A DNA stretch of 64,000 bases from NCBI GenBank assembly GCA_964494505.1, contig CAZBRO010000021.1, positions 1-64,000 of the forward strand, given 5' to 3'. The notes under the pieces were generated by a model. That model was not told the DNA's origin and made no database searches. It saw only the letters and a program-made list of their open reading frames with translations. The translations under genes and the position numbers were made by a program. The DNA comes from CAIYRG01 sp964494505. Its GTDB lineage: Bacteria > Pseudomonadota > Alphaproteobacteria > Micropepsales > Micropepsaceae. Of this stretch, positions 1 to 8,617 are shown piece after piece. Within the stretch, counting starts at the first letter, position 1; the number at the start of each line of letters is the position of its first letter.

Positions 1-55
1 AACCGCTGACCTCCTCATTGCGAACGAGGCGCTCTCCCAACTGAGCTACAGCCCC
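1..55 (-). tRNA. tRNA-Ala (anticodon CGC), 3' end cut off by the window edge
   Basis: On the minus strand the sequence begins GGGGCTGTAGCTCAGTTGG, the acceptor strand and D arm of an alanine tRNA. The anticodon arm reads CCTCG-TT-CGC-AA-TGAGG: a five-pair stem closed by one G-U pair, with CGC at positions 34-36, so it should decode GCG. The variable loop follows and the molecule leaves the window inside the T arm. The isoacceptor call rests on the visible anticodon; the 3' half cannot be checked. Confidence 0.9.
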
Positions 56-207
56 AACAGGGTCCCCGCGCGGGTCCTCGCGCGAAGGGCGGTATCTAGG
101 GATTGGCCTCGGCTCCTGTCAATGGCGGGATGGGGGAGCTGCGCGCCCCGCTTCCCTGCCGCGCCCGCGACCGCTAAAAGCAGCGGAACATCTGAAGAGG
201 ACGGGGG

Positions 208-492
208 ATGATCACCGCAGCGCGCCTTTTGTTGCTTAGCATTCTGGACCTGTATTTTTACGTCATCATTGCCGCGGTGATTGCCAGTTGGCTGGTCGGG
301 TTCGGCATCGTCAACAGCTACAATCCGATCGCCCGCACCATCCTGCGCGCCCTGCACGCGCTGACCGAGCCGGTGTTCGCGCCGGTGCGCCGCATCTTGC
401 CCGCGCTCGGGGGGCTCGATCTTTCGCCCCTGATCGTGCTTCTGCTGATAAGCTTCCTCAGGAATTGGCTGGCGATCGGCAGCTTCTTTTGA
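208..492 (+). CDS. YggT family small integral membrane protein
   Basis: A 94-residue protein with two hydrophobic segments (about residues 5-32 and 72-92) around a short loop with the family pattern YNPIARTILRALHALTEPV. YggT proteins are inner-membrane proteins of poorly defined role, linked to osmotic tolerance and, in cyanobacteria, thylakoid or nucleoid organisation. The ATG is preceded by a purine-rich GAAGAGGACGGGGG stretch that serves as the ribosome site. The stop overlaps the start of the DUF167 gene, the usual yggT-yggU pairing, so the two are probably translated together. Confidence 0.88.
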   Translation: MITAARLLLLSILDLYFYVIIAAVIASWLVGFGIVNSYNPIARTILRALHALTEPVFAPVRRILPALGGLDLSPLIVLLLISFLRNWLAIGSFF

Positions 493-791
493 AAGGTGAA
501 ATTCGCGCAAACCCGGAAGTCGTCCGCTTTCATGTACGCCTGACGCCCAAAGGGGGGCGGGACGCCATCGACGGCTGGATGGAGCAAAACGGGAAGCGTT
601 GGCTGAAGGCACGCGTCTCCGCCCCGCCGGAGGATGGCAAGGCCAATGAAGCGCTGGTCCGGCTGATCGCCAAGACCCTTGGCGTCGCCAAATCGAAGGT
701 CCGAATCGTGTCGGGAGAAACGTCGCGGATGAAGCTCTTGGAGGCCGAGGCCGATCCCCGAGGTTTTGAGGTGCTGAAAGCGCAGATATGA
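489..791 (+). CDS. DUF167 (YggU) family protein
   Basis: A protein of about 100 residues matching the DUF167/YggU family. It has an N-terminal strand RFHVRLTPKGGRDAIDGW and the conserved core VSAPPEDGKANEALVRLIAK followed by VRIVSGETSRMKLLE. The molecular function is unknown. I chose the TTG at 489 because it overlaps the yggT stop (TTGA) and gives the normal family length; no ATG lies in the right place. An ATT at 501 is a less likely alternative. The stop overlaps the folD start by four bases (ATGA), so yggT-DUF167-folD form a translationally coupled operon. Confidence 0.82.
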   Translation: MKGEIRANPEVVRFHVRLTPKGGRDAIDGWMEQNGKRWLKARVSAPPEDGKANEALVRLIAKTLGVAKSKVRIVSGETSRMKLLEAEADPRGFEVLKAQI

Positions 792-1684
792 CCGCCCGTA
801 TCATCGACGGCAGGGCGGCAGCCGCCCGCCTCCGCGCCACGGTGGCCGAGGAAGCCGCTCGTCTCAAGGCGCGCCACGCCATCACGCCCACGCTCGCCAT
901 GGTGCTGGTGGGGAACGATCCCGCGAGCGCCATTTATGTCGGGGCGAAGAACAACGCGGCTCATGAAGCAGGCTTCCGCGCACTCGACATGCGCCATCCC
1001 GACAGTCTTTCGGAAAGCGCGCTGCTCGATCAGGTGGGGGCGCTCAACGCCGATCCCGCCGTACACGGAATATTGGTACAGATGCCGCTGCCGCCGGGAA
1101 TCGATCCTGCCCGCATCATCGCCGCGATTGCTCCGGCGAAGGATGTGGATGGCCTGACGCCGATGAATATCGGGCGGCTGGCAATCGGGGAATATGATTA
1201 CAGGCGGGGGCTCGTCGCGTGCACGCCCTTGGGCGCACTGATGCTGATCAAGGGCGCGATTGACTCGCTCGAGGGCAAGGAGGCCCTCGTGCTCGGCCGG
1301 TCCAATCAGGTGGGCAAGCCGATGGCGCAGCTTCTCCTGCAGGAGAATTGCACGGTGACCGTGGCCCATTCCCGGACGCGGGATATCCCCGTCCTCTGCG
1401 GCCGGGCGGATATCGTGGTCGCCTCCGTCGGCCGGCCGGAAATGGTCAAGGGCGATTGGCTGAAACCGGGCGCTACCGTGATCGATGTCGGGGTGAACCG
1501 GATTACGCTCGAGAGCGGCAAGACCAAAGTCGTCGGCGACGTCGCCTATGCCGAGGCGCGGCAGGTTGCAGGCGCGATCACGCCTGTGCCGGGCGGGGTG
1601 GGCCCGATGACGATTGCCTGCCTGATGCGCAACACGCTGATTGCCGCCGCCATGCAGGCGGGGCTGCCCCAGCCCGAGATATGA
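788..1684 (+). CDS. folD: Bifunctional methylenetetrahydrofolate dehydrogenase / methenyltetrahydrofolate cyclohydrolase FolD
   Basis: 298 residues, the normal size of FolD, which interconverts 5,10-methylene-, methenyl- and 10-formyl-tetrahydrofolate in cytoplasmic one-carbon metabolism with NADP. Diagnostic stretches are visible: the N-terminal AIYVGAKNNAAHEAG containing the catalytic Tyr-Lys pair (the Lys is in VGAKNNA), the HGILVQMPLP block, PAKDVDG, the cofactor-binding VLGRSNQVGKPMAQLLL, and the C-terminal PVPGGVGPMTIACLM signature. It is the last gene of a three-gene operon. The downstream gene converges on it with only four bases between stops. Confidence 0.96.
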   Translation: MTARIIDGRAAAARLRATVAEEAARLKARHAITPTLAMVLVGNDPASAIYVGAKNNAAHEAGFRALDMRHPDSLSESALLDQVGALNADPAVHGILVQMPLPPGIDPARIIAAIAPAKDVDGLTPMNIGRLAIGEYDYRRGLVACTPLGALMLIKGAIDSLEGKEALVLGRSNQVGKPMAQLLLQENCTVTVAHSRTRDIPVLCGRADIVVASVGRPEMVKGDWLKPGATVIDVGVNRITLESGKTKVVGDVAYAEARQVAGAITPVPGGVGPMTIACLMRNTLIAAAMQAGLPQPEI

Positions 1685-1688
1685 CCGC

Positions 1689-2315
1689 TCAGTGAATCCG
1701 TTTCAGCAGGTCGGCGGCCATCATGTCGGGTGCGGTGTCGAGCGAATAATTCGAGATGAATTTGCCGCGTCCATCCATCAGATACACCACGCCGGAATGA
1801 TCGACCGTGTATTCGCCGCCGTTCTCGCCCGCATGCTCCTTGTAATAGACGCGATATTCCTTGGCGACGGAGGCGATCTCTTCGGGTTTGCCCGTCAGGC
1901 CGACGAAGCGCGGACCGAACGAGGAGAGATACGCCTTGATCTTGTCCGGCGTGTCGCGCTTGGGATCGACCGTGATGAAGAGCGGCACAACCTCGTCCGC
2001 GCGCGAGCCCATCTTGTCGAGCGCCGCCGCCATCACCGCAAGCGTGGTCGGGCAGACATCCGGGCAATAGGTGTAACCGAAGAACACGAGCGTGTATTTG
2101 CCCTGGAAATCCTTCTCGGTACGGACGGTTCCATTCTGATCGGTCAGCGAGAAAGGCCCGCCCAGGCTGACCGTCTCGCCGGTCGATACGCTCTCGACGC
2201 CGCGATGCGCCGTGAGGTCGCCCAGGCGCCAGAGCGTCCCCCCCGCCACGAATGCGGCAAGCAGGAGATAGGGGATGAGAGCGATGGGGCGGTTCATGAG
2301 CGCCTTATCCGTCAT
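1689..2315 (-). CDS. SCO1/SenC family copper chaperone / thioredoxin-like protein
   Basis: 208 residues with one N-terminal membrane anchor (about residues 10-30) followed by a thioredoxin-fold domain. The copper-binding CxxxC is present in GYTYCPDVCPTTL, and the distal histidine in YTVDHSGVVYLMD. SCO proteins deliver copper to the CuA site of cytochrome oxidase or act as periplasmic thiol-disulfide reductants. The chosen ATG overlaps the stop of the upstream ABC permease by four bases (ATGA); an internal ATG seven codons on is an alternative start. Coupling to an ABC exporter suggests a shared role in copper or oxidase assembly, but the substrate is not shown by sequence. Confidence 0.9.
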   Translation of the reverse strand: MTDKALMNRPIALIPYLLLAAFVAGGTLWRLGDLTAHRGVESVSTGETVSLGGPFSLTDQNGTVRTEKDFQGKYTLVFFGYTYCPDVCPTTLAVMAAALDKMGSRADEVVPLFITVDPKRDTPDKIKAYLSSFGPRFVGLTGKPEEIASVAKEYRVYYKEHAGENGGEYTVDHSGVVYLMDGRGKFISNYSLDTAPDMMAADLLKRIH

Positions 2316-3121
2316 TCGCCCAATTGCAGCAACATGCCGCGTTCGCGCGCGCCGGCATGAAAGATCAAAAATGCGATAGCGCCTCCAGCCAGCCAGACGA
2401 CGTTCAGACCTGCTGCCATCAACAGATAATCCGTCCGCACCACATGATCGATGAGCACTGCGCGCATGCCGTTGAAGATGTAAGAGGCCGGCAAAAGCGC
2501 GCTCAGCACCTGAACCCAGGGGGGCAGGATGGTTGTCGGGTAATACACCCCGCACAAGGGTGCGAGCGCGAAAATGAAGGCCCAGGCGAAACCCTCCGCG
2601 CCCAGGCCGTAGCGCAGTACGAGTCCTGCGACAAAAAGGCCGATGCTCCAGCCGAACGCGATCAGGCTGAAGAAGAAGGCTGCGAGCGCCAGTCCCAGCG
2701 AATAGAGCGAAAAACCGAAGAACCAGATCGCAAGAATCGTCGCCGGGAAGACGCCCACCACAGTCCGCAAAAGGCTGACCGTCATCAGCGCCGCCATGTA
2801 TTCGCCGATCCGCAAGGGTGTCGCCTGCAGGTGCCCGAGATTGCGCGAATAGACTTCTTCGAAGAACGAGAGCGCAAGACCGATCTGGCCGCGGAACATC
2901 ACGTCCCACAGCATCACCGCACCAAGCAGAATGCCTCCGGCTTGCGCGAAGAAGGTCGAGCGGGTCCCGAGAAAGGTCTGGATGAAGCCCCACAGGATCA
3001 TCTGCACGACCGGCCAGTAGCAAAGGTCGAGGAAGCGCGGCCATGAGCCGGAGATCAGATACCAGTGGCGCAGGATCACCGCGCCAATGCGCCGTCCGGC
3101 GCCGCCGCTTATACCGGTCAT
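2312..3121 (-). CDS. ABC-2 type transporter permease
   Basis: 269 residues with six predicted membrane helices. The first hydrophobic block follows SWPRFLDLCYWPVVQM, and the ABC-2 exporter pattern ends with LCGVYYPTTILPPWVQVLSALLPASY before the last two helices. ABC-2 permeases form the membrane half of exporters or flippases, here with the ATPase just upstream. The ATG overlaps the ATPase stop (ATGA) and the stop overlaps the SCO gene start, so the three genes are tightly coupled. The architecture resembles NosFY or CcmAB-like systems, but homology to a specific one is not evident and the substrate is unknown. Confidence 0.86.
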   Translation of the reverse strand: MTGISGGAGRRIGAVILRHWYLISGSWPRFLDLCYWPVVQMILWGFIQTFLGTRSTFFAQAGGILLGAVMLWDVMFRGQIGLALSFFEEVYSRNLGHLQATPLRIGEYMAALMTVSLLRTVVGVFPATILAIWFFGFSLYSLGLALAAFFFSLIAFGWSIGLFVAGLVLRYGLGAEGFAWAFIFALAPLCGVYYPTTILPPWVQVLSALLPASYIFNGMRAVLIDHVVRTDYLLMAAGLNVVWLAGGAIAFLIFHAGARERGMLLQLGE

Positions 3122-3921
3122 GGTGCCGCTCCCTCGCGGGCGCCATGGCGCGCGACTTCCAGAAACACGTCTTCCAGCGTGGCGCGGCCGTATCTGGCGA
3201 TAAGCTCCTTGGGGGCGCCCGAATCCACGATGCGGCCGCCTTTCATCATCAGCACCTGATCGCACAGCCGCTCGACCTCCAGCATGTTGTGCGAGGCGAT
3301 GAAGAACGTGGCGTTCGCTTCCCGGGCGTAGCGCGCGAGGAACGCGCGCACCCAATCTGCGGTGTCTGGATCGAGTGAAGCGGTGGGCTCGTCCAGCAGC
3401 ACGAGCTCAGGCCGATTGATGAGGGCCTTGGCGAGGCCCGCGCGGGTACGCTGCCCGGCCGACAGTTCGCCGAGTGGCCGGTCGAGCTGCGAGAAGAGGT
3501 CGAGCTCCTGCGCGAGCCAGGCAATCCGATCCTTCACCGAGACAACGCCGTAGAGCCAGGCATAGACGGTCAGGTTCTGGCGTACAGTGAGGCGGCGCGG
3601 GAGATCGGCATAGGGGCTCTGGAAATTCATCCGTGCAAGGAGGAATTTTGCACGGCTTGCGAAATCCTCGCCCAAAATCCTGATGTGTCCCGCGGTCGGG
3701 CGAACGAGTCCGAGCAGGATAGCGATGGTGGTGGTCTTGCCCGCACCGTTTCCACCAAGCAGGGCCGTGAACGAGCCCCGCTTGACCGTGAAGCTGACGC
3801 CATCGACGGCGGTCACGGCGCCATAACGCTTGACCAAACCCTCGACTTCGATCGCAGAGCTCGTGGCGCCGGCAGACGATGCAGCGCGGGAATCCGCAAC
3901 AGATGAAAGGATGGCGTCCAT
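3118..3921 (-). CDS. ABC transporter ATP-binding protein
   Basis: 267 residues with a complete ABC ATPase domain. It has a Walker A GGNGAGKTTT, a Q-loop around NFQSPYADLPRRLTV, a variant signature LSAGQRTRAGLAKAL, Walker B LVLLDEPTASLDPDT and the H-loop FIASHN. It would power the ABC-2 permease encoded immediately downstream. I chose the ATG at 3921, giving a short leader before the domain; an upstream in-frame ATG near 4014 would add about 30 unconserved residues. It is first gene of an ATPase-permease-SCO operon and diverges from the DUF4142 gene. Confidence 0.9.
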   Translation of the reverse strand: MDAILSSVADSRAASSAGATSSAIEVEGLVKRYGAVTAVDGVSFTVKRGSFTALLGGNGAGKTTTIAILLGLVRPTAGHIRILGEDFASRAKFLLARMNFQSPYADLPRRLTVRQNLTVYAWLYGVVSVKDRIAWLAQELDLFSQLDRPLGELSAGQRTRAGLAKALINRPELVLLDEPTASLDPDTADWVRAFLARYAREANATFFIASHNMLEVERLCDQVLMMKGGRIVDSGAPKELIARYGRATLEDVFLEVARHGAREGAAP

Positions 3922-4019
3922 GAAACCCGGCCCGCGATGACGAGGAACTGTAACGCGGCGTGGCCGTACACGGCCAGCGTCCAATCGCCTCCCAAGCCTG
4001 GCAGCGAGGTTCATAAAAC

Positions 4020-4044
4020 GGAACGAATTCTCTCCTTCCGGGTT
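4020..4044 (+). promoter_or_regulatory. Candidate EcfG-type promoter upstream of the DUF4142 gene (one -10 mismatch)
   Basis: GGAAC at 4020-4024 is followed after 16 bases by GGTT at 4041-4044, one base from the consensus GGAAC-N16/17-CGTT used by the general stress sigma factor encoded in this window. It lies 26 bases before the ATG at 4070, a reasonable distance. A second near-match (GGAAC near 3945, then CGTA) lies further upstream. The mismatch keeps this tentative. Confidence 0.4.
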
Positions 4045-4069
4045 TTCGGAGCAAGAACGGAGGACAATC

Positions 4070-4828
4070 ATGCATCGCAAGATCATATTGGGGACCGTAG
4101 CGTTTGCCACCCTTACGCTTATTGCGGCGTGCAATCGCGAAACGGCATCCAACAATCAGCCGGCGGACAACAGCGTCCCGGCGCAGACTGCGTCAGCACC
4201 CGCCGGCAATACCGACGGCACGAACCAGAATACGCAGACTGCTCAGAACAACGTTCAGCCGGGGACGCGGAACGACACTGTCAGCGCGGCCAAGGATGCC
4301 GTGTCGGGCGCCATCGGTACAATCTCCGCCGAGCTGACGACGACAGCGAAGGGGTTCGTGGATGCCGCCGCTGTCGGCGACATGTACGAGGTCCAGGCGG
4401 GACAGCTTGCGCTCATGCGCTCGCATATGCCGGAACTCAAGAAGTTTGCGCAGATGATGGTCGACGATCACACCAAGACGTCGAGCGAGCTCAAATCGGT
4501 CCTGATGAAGTCGGCGCCCGACGTGAGTCCGCCGACTGACCTCGACGCCCGCCGGGAGGGCATGCTGAACGATCTCAAGGGTGCAAAGGACGAAGACTTC
4601 GACGGCCGCTACATCGCGCAGCAAATCGGTGCCCACAATGAAGCGGTGATCCTGATGCGCGGCTATGCCAAGGACGGCGACAATGCCGCCATCAAGTCCT
4701 TCGCGACGGCGACGCTACCCAAGGTCCAGAGGCATCTGGATATGATCAACGACATCGATCGCCAATACCGCGCCAGCAACGCCCAGGCGCGCAACGCGAG
4801 CAGCGGGAGCAACACGACGACCCGCTGA
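4070..4828 (+). CDS. DUF4142 domain-containing lipoprotein
   Basis: 252 residues. The start MHRKIILGTVAFATLTLIAAC is a lipoprotein signal with lipobox LIAAC (Cys21). A low-complexity Asn/Thr/Gln-rich linker (about residues 22-65) follows, then a helical DUF4142 domain: GDMYEVQAGQLALMRS, KKFAQMMVDDHTKTSSELK, and a second half with HNEAVILMRGYAKDGDN. DUF4142 is a ferritin-like four-helix family of unknown biochemical role, common in stress-induced envelope proteins. A strong GGAGGAC ribosome site precedes the ATG. It stands alone, with a terminator after it and a near-consensus EcfG promoter before it. Confidence 0.87.
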   Translation: MHRKIILGTVAFATLTLIAACNRETASNNQPADNSVPAQTASAPAGNTDGTNQNTQTAQNNVQPGTRNDTVSAAKDAVSGAIGTISAELTTTAKGFVDAAAVGDMYEVQAGQLALMRSHMPELKKFAQMMVDDHTKTSSELKSVLMKSAPDVSPPTDLDARREGMLNDLKGAKDEDFDGRYIAQQIGAHNEAVILMRGYAKDGDNAAIKSFATATLPKVQRHLDMINDIDRQYRASNAQARNASSGSNTTTR

Positions 4829-4885
4829 GGCCCTACAGGCAGCGCTCAACGCCGTGCCCTCCCAGGTGATAAGCGCTGCCTGAAG

Positions 4886-4920
4886 AAGCGCCCCCAGACT
4901 TAGGTCTGGGGGCGCTTTCG
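4886..4920 (+). terminator. Rho-independent terminator after the DUF4142 gene
   Basis: A perfect 14-bp stem (arms 4886-4899 and 4904-4917, the left arm reading AAGCGCCCCCAGAC) closes a TTAG loop and is followed by TCGTTAT. Just before it, CAGGCAGCGCT (4836-4846) and AGCGCTGCCTG (4872-4882) form a second, wider inverted repeat. Confidence 0.8.
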
Positions 4921-4976
4921 TTATATGGCCCACCAGGCTATTCCTGCGCAAACATCGGAAGCTGCTATAAAGACGC

Positions 4977-6356
4977 ATGGTTGCAACCGGCGACACACAA
5001 GCCACTCAACCGGCCGATGGTTTCTTGCGGGTCAAGGTGCCGCGCAGTGTGCGCGGCCGTGTGCGGTTGGGAACTCTGAACAATCTGCGCTGGCTCGCCG
5101 TGGTGGGCCAGGCCGTGGCCCTCCTGGTCGTCCGCCTGGTGTTCAATTTCGACTTTCCGCTGCTGCTCGCCGCCTCGCCGGTTGCGGCAAGCGCCGTGAT
5201 CAACATCATTCTCGCCATCGCCTATCCCGGCGCGAAACGGTTGAGCGCTCGGGAGGCGACCACCTTTCTCGCCTACGACATCGTGCAATTGGCGGCCCTT
5301 CTGTTCTTCACCGGTGGGATCGAGAATCCCTTTGCGCTGTTGTTTCTGGCGCCGGTCGTGATTTCGGCCGCGACGCTCGATGTCCTGAGCACGCTCTTCC
5401 TCGGTGGGCTGTCTTTCGCAGCAATCTCCTTTCTGTGGCAGGCCCACCTGCCGCTACCTTGGTCGCCGGTGAACGGCTTCCGGCTTCCTCCCCTTTACCA
5501 GTTTGGTATCTGGGTCTCCTTGTTGCTGGGCATCGGTTTCACTTCCATCTATGCGTGGCGAATCGCGAGCGAAGCGACCCGCATGTCGACGGCCTTGTCG
5601 GCGACCCAGCTCGCGCTTGCGCGCGAGCACCGGCTTGCGTCCTTAGGAGCGCTTGCTGCGGCTGCGGCCCACGAACTGGGGACCCCGCTTGGGACAATTG
5701 CTGTCGTCGCCCATGAGCTCGAGCGAGATCTCGCGAACAGCCCCCATGCCGGGGATTTTCATCTTCTCCGGGGCGAGGCGGAACGTTGCCGGGCGATTCT
5801 TGCGCGTCTGGCGCAGCCCGAGGAATCCGTCCTGGGACAGACTGAGCGGCTGCCATTGGGGGCGCTTCTCGACGATATCGCGACACCCTATCGTGGCGTA
5901 GACGTAGCGATCACGCTGGACATCCAGCCCGGGGTACCCCCCAAGATCTGGCGCATGCCCGAGCTGCTGCATGGACTCGGCAATCTGATCGAGAATGCTG
6001 CCGATTTCGCCACCCATGAGGTGCGTTTGAGGGCGCGATGGAACGACGCCACCCTTACGGTCGACGTGATCGATGACGGGCCGGGCTTTGCCGCGGAAAT
6101 CTTCGAGCAGATCGGCGAGCCCTACGTGACCTCCCGCCCGGCCCGCGGGAAGGAAGCCGTTCGGGACCTGAATCCCTCTGATGGCAAGCAGGAAGGCATG
6201 GGTCTTGGCTTCTTTATCGCCAAGACCCTGATAGAGCAGACGGGGGGAAGCGTCTCGGCCCGGAACCGGGCCGGCGGCGGGGCCGTCGTGACGCTGACAT
6301 GGCCGCGCGGCGCGGTGGACGGAGAGGCGCCGCCGCGGCAGGGGTTCCGCGTCTGA
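4977..6356 (+). CDS. regB: RegB/PrrB/ActS family redox sensor histidine kinase
   Basis: 459 residues. An N-terminal half of six membrane helices (about residues 35-200) contains FFTGGIENPF, the quinone-sensing heptapeptide GGxxNPF of RegB proteins. The H-box AAAAHELGTPLGTI carries the phosphorylated His near residue 232. ERCRAIL just after it holds the Cys that corresponds, by family position, to the redox-active Cys265 of Rhodobacter RegB (inferred alignment). A HATPase_c domain follows with NLIENAADFA, DDGPGF and GMGLGFFIAKTL. It is expected to phosphorylate RegA when the ubiquinone pool is reduced, controlling respiration, carbon or nitrogen fixation genes. regA follows after about 80 bases. 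Confidence 0.92.
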   Translation: MVATGDTQATQPADGFLRVKVPRSVRGRVRLGTLNNLRWLAVVGQAVALLVVRLVFNFDFPLLLAASPVAASAVINIILAIAYPGAKRLSAREATTFLAYDIVQLAALLFFTGGIENPFALLFLAPVVISAATLDVLSTLFLGGLSFAAISFLWQAHLPLPWSPVNGFRLPPLYQFGIWVSLLLGIGFTSIYAWRIASEATRMSTALSATQLALAREHRLASLGALAAAAAHELGTPLGTIAVVAHELERDLANSPHAGDFHLLRGEAERCRAILARLAQPEESVLGQTERLPLGALLDDIATPYRGVDVAITLDIQPGVPPKIWRMPELLHGLGNLIENAADFATHEVRLRARWNDATLTVDVIDDGPGFAAEIFEQIGEPYVTSRPARGKEAVRDLNPSDGKQEGMGLGFFIAKTLIEQTGGSVSARNRAGGGAVVTLTWPRGAVDGEAPPRQGFRV

Positions 6357-6434
6357 CCGCCCTTGCGCTGAAACAATGGTCAAATCGCCGCTGAGGCTAT
6401 ATGTAGCCTTTCCCCTCAGACGACGAAGAACCCG

Positions 6435-6986
6435 ATGAGCATGACCGAAGCCGCCCTTCCGGAAGACAAAAGTCTTCTCATTCTGGATGACGACCGCCCC
6501 TTCCGGGAGCGTCTTGCGCGGGCGATGCAGGCTCGCGGCTTCGACGTGAGGATCGCTGAAACCGTGCGCGAAGGCATTGCCACGGTCAAGGAACAAGCGC
6601 CCGCCTTTGCCGTGGTCGATCTGAAGCTCGAGGACGGCAACGGGCTTGATGTGGTCGAGGCTCTCCATGAGGCACGGCCCACCGCGCGCGTCGTTGTGCT
6701 GACCGGTTTCGGGAATATCGCGACGGCGGTAGCGGCGGTGAAGTTCGGCGCCATCGATTATCTCTCGAAGCCCGCGGATGCCGACGACATCCTGGGCGCC
6801 CTGCTGGCAGCGCCTGGCGCAAAGCCGAGCCCGCCCGAAAATCCGATGTCGGCCGACCGCGTTCGCTGGGAGCATATCCAGCGGGTGTATGAACTGTGCG
6901 GCCACAATGTTTCGGAGACGGCGCGCCGGCTCAATATGCACCGCCGCACGCTGCAGCGGATTTTGGCGAAGCGTTCGCCGCGATAA
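6435..6986 (+). CDS. regA: RegA/PrrA/ActR family response regulator
   Basis: 183 residues. The receiver domain has LILDDD at the acidic pocket, the phosphoacceptor Asp in AVVDLKLEDGNGL, VLTGFG and the Lys of LSKPADADD. A short proline linker then leads to a Fis-type helix-turn-helix whose C-terminus, VSETARRLNMHRRTLQRIL, is the highly conserved DNA-binding helix of RegA homologues. It partners the upstream sensor kinase. The downstream amino-acid permease converges, its stop codon immediately adjoining that of regA. Confidence 0.95.
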   Translation: MSMTEAALPEDKSLLILDDDRPFRERLARAMQARGFDVRIAETVREGIATVKEQAPAFAVVDLKLEDGNGLDVVEALHEARPTARVVVLTGFGNIATAVAAVKFGAIDYLSKPADADDILGALLAAPGAKPSPPENPMSADRVRWEHIQRVYELCGHNVSETARRLNMHRRTLQRILAKRSPR

Positions 6987-8405
6987 TCAGGCCGCGATTT
7001 CGTCGGGAATATCGGCCGCCGCCGCGCGACTCCGGCGTGCGGCGTAGCCGAAATAGACGGCGGCTCCCACCGCCAGATAAAGTGCAAAACGAACGAGCGT
7101 CGCGAACGGCATGAATGCGATCAGCGCGCCGCAGGAGAGCATGCCGAGTACGGGCAAGATTAGCCCGCCCGGCGCCCTGAATGGGCGGTGCATGTCTGGC
7201 TTAGTCGCCCGCAGCACGACCACGCCCAGGCACACCAGCGTGAATTCGGTCAGTCGGCTCAGACTCGCGAGCTGAGCCAGTTCACCCAGCGGAAGAAGAC
7301 CCGCCATCGCCGCCATAAGAATTCCGCACATGATCGTGCTGTTCGCCGGAATTTGAGTCTTGGCGTCGACACGGCAGAAAATCGGCGGCAAAAGTCCGTC
7401 GCGGGCCATTGCGAACAGGATGCGTGTGCCGGCGTAATAGGTGACGAGCATAGTCGAGGTGAGGCCGACGATGACGCCGACCGCGACCAGGGCCGAACCC
7501 CAGCTCACACCGTTCTGCAGCAATCCGTAGGCGATGGGGGACGAGACGTTCAGCGATCGGTAGGGCGCTATCGCCGTCAAGAGCCCCGAAACAATTATGT
7601 AAAGCAACGCGCAGGTGATGACGGCTGCGAGCGTCCCGAGTGGAACATCGCGCTGCGGATTTTGTGCTTCCTCGGCCGCGACCGAGACGTTCTGGAAGCC
7701 GATATAAGCAAAGAAAACGACGGCCGCGCCCGCGAGAACCCCGGCCGTCTTTCCATCAGACATGTGATTGAACCAGCCAAACGGCAGGAACGGGTGCCAC
7801 AGGCCGGGTTTGATATAAGACAACGCGACTCCGATGAAGAGCGCGATGGCAAGCAGCTTGACGGCGACCACAGCACTATTCAGCTTCGCGCTCTGCTTGA
7901 CGCCCGCGACCAGCACCGCCATCAGCCCCAGCACCACCAGTGCGGCGGGGAGATTGACGACGCCGCCTGACAAGGGGCCCTTGGTCAACGCGTCCGGCAG
8001 ATTTACGCCCAGGGCGGCCAGCGCGTTGCCAAAATAGCCCGACCAGCCATTGGCGACTGCGGCCACAGAAAATGCTGCCGCCGAGGCGGTGATCCAACCG
8101 ACGATCCAGGCCGGCAATTCGCCGAATGCGGCGTAGGAATATCCGTACCCGCTGCCGCAGCCCCCGATAGAAGCGGCGAGCTCGGCATAGGACAGGGCGA
8201 CAAAGACGCAAGCGACGCCCGCCACCACGAACGACAGAATGACCGCTGGGCCGGCTTGCGTAGCCGCCACCACGCCCGTGAGCACGAAAATACCTGCGCC
8301 GATCATATTGCCGATCCCCAAAAACGTGAGATCGGAGGCGGTGAGGCATTTCCTTAGGCTCTCGGTCGCACCGGCCATCGGCAATTTCCTGCGGAAAAGG
8401 TCCAT
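6987..8405 (-). CDS. APC superfamily amino acid permease
   Basis: 472 residues with about twelve membrane helices. The first helix carries the APC motif FLGIGNMIGAGIFVLTGVVA, followed by LSYAELAASIGGCGSGYGYS, FFAYIGFQNVSVAAEEAQNP (helix 6-7 region) and a hydrophobic C-terminal helix. This is the pattern of YhdG/cationic amino-acid transporter-like permeases that import amino acids by proton symport. The substrate cannot be read from sequence. It is monocistronic and convergent with regA. Confidence 0.9.
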   Translation of the reverse strand: MDLFRRKLPMAGATESLRKCLTASDLTFLGIGNMIGAGIFVLTGVVAATQAGPAVILSFVVAGVACVFVALSYAELAASIGGCGSGYGYSYAAFGELPAWIVGWITASAAAFSVAAVANGWSGYFGNALAALGVNLPDALTKGPLSGGVVNLPAALVVLGLMAVLVAGVKQSAKLNSAVVAVKLLAIALFIGVALSYIKPGLWHPFLPFGWFNHMSDGKTAGVLAGAAVVFFAYIGFQNVSVAAEEAQNPQRDVPLGTLAAVITCALLYIIVSGLLTAIAPYRSLNVSSPIAYGLLQNGVSWGSALVAVGVIVGLTSTMLVTYYAGTRILFAMARDGLLPPIFCRVDAKTQIPANSTIMCGILMAAMAGLLPLGELAQLASLSRLTEFTLVCLGVVVLRATKPDMHRPFRAPGGLILPVLGMLSCGALIAFMPFATLVRFALYLAVGAAVYFGYAARRSRAAAADIPDEIAA

Positions 8406-8575
8406 AGCCGAACTGTAATACGCGGGAGCTTAGGAGCGAATGCCGAAAAGTGAAGGACGAATGGAATGCCGAGTGATGGTGGACGCGAGACAGCCGCGCG
8501 CATATGGGGTGCAGCCTGCTGAATCGCCAGGAGAGCGGGAGCACTCAGGAAAGGGGATCGGTTTGGGAGGCCTAT

Positions 8576-8609
8576 AAAAATCCGGCCCTCCCATTGAGAG
8601 AGGGCCGGA
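8576..8609 (-). terminator. Rho-independent terminator for the cytochrome c / ThDP-enzyme operon
   Basis: On the minus strand TCCGGCCCTC (8600-8609) pairs with GAGGGCCGGA (8581-8590) across a nine-base loop, followed by five T (8576-8580). It lies just beyond the stop of the cytochrome gene at 8618. Confidence 0.85.
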
Positions 8610-8617
8610 AAAAGGGC

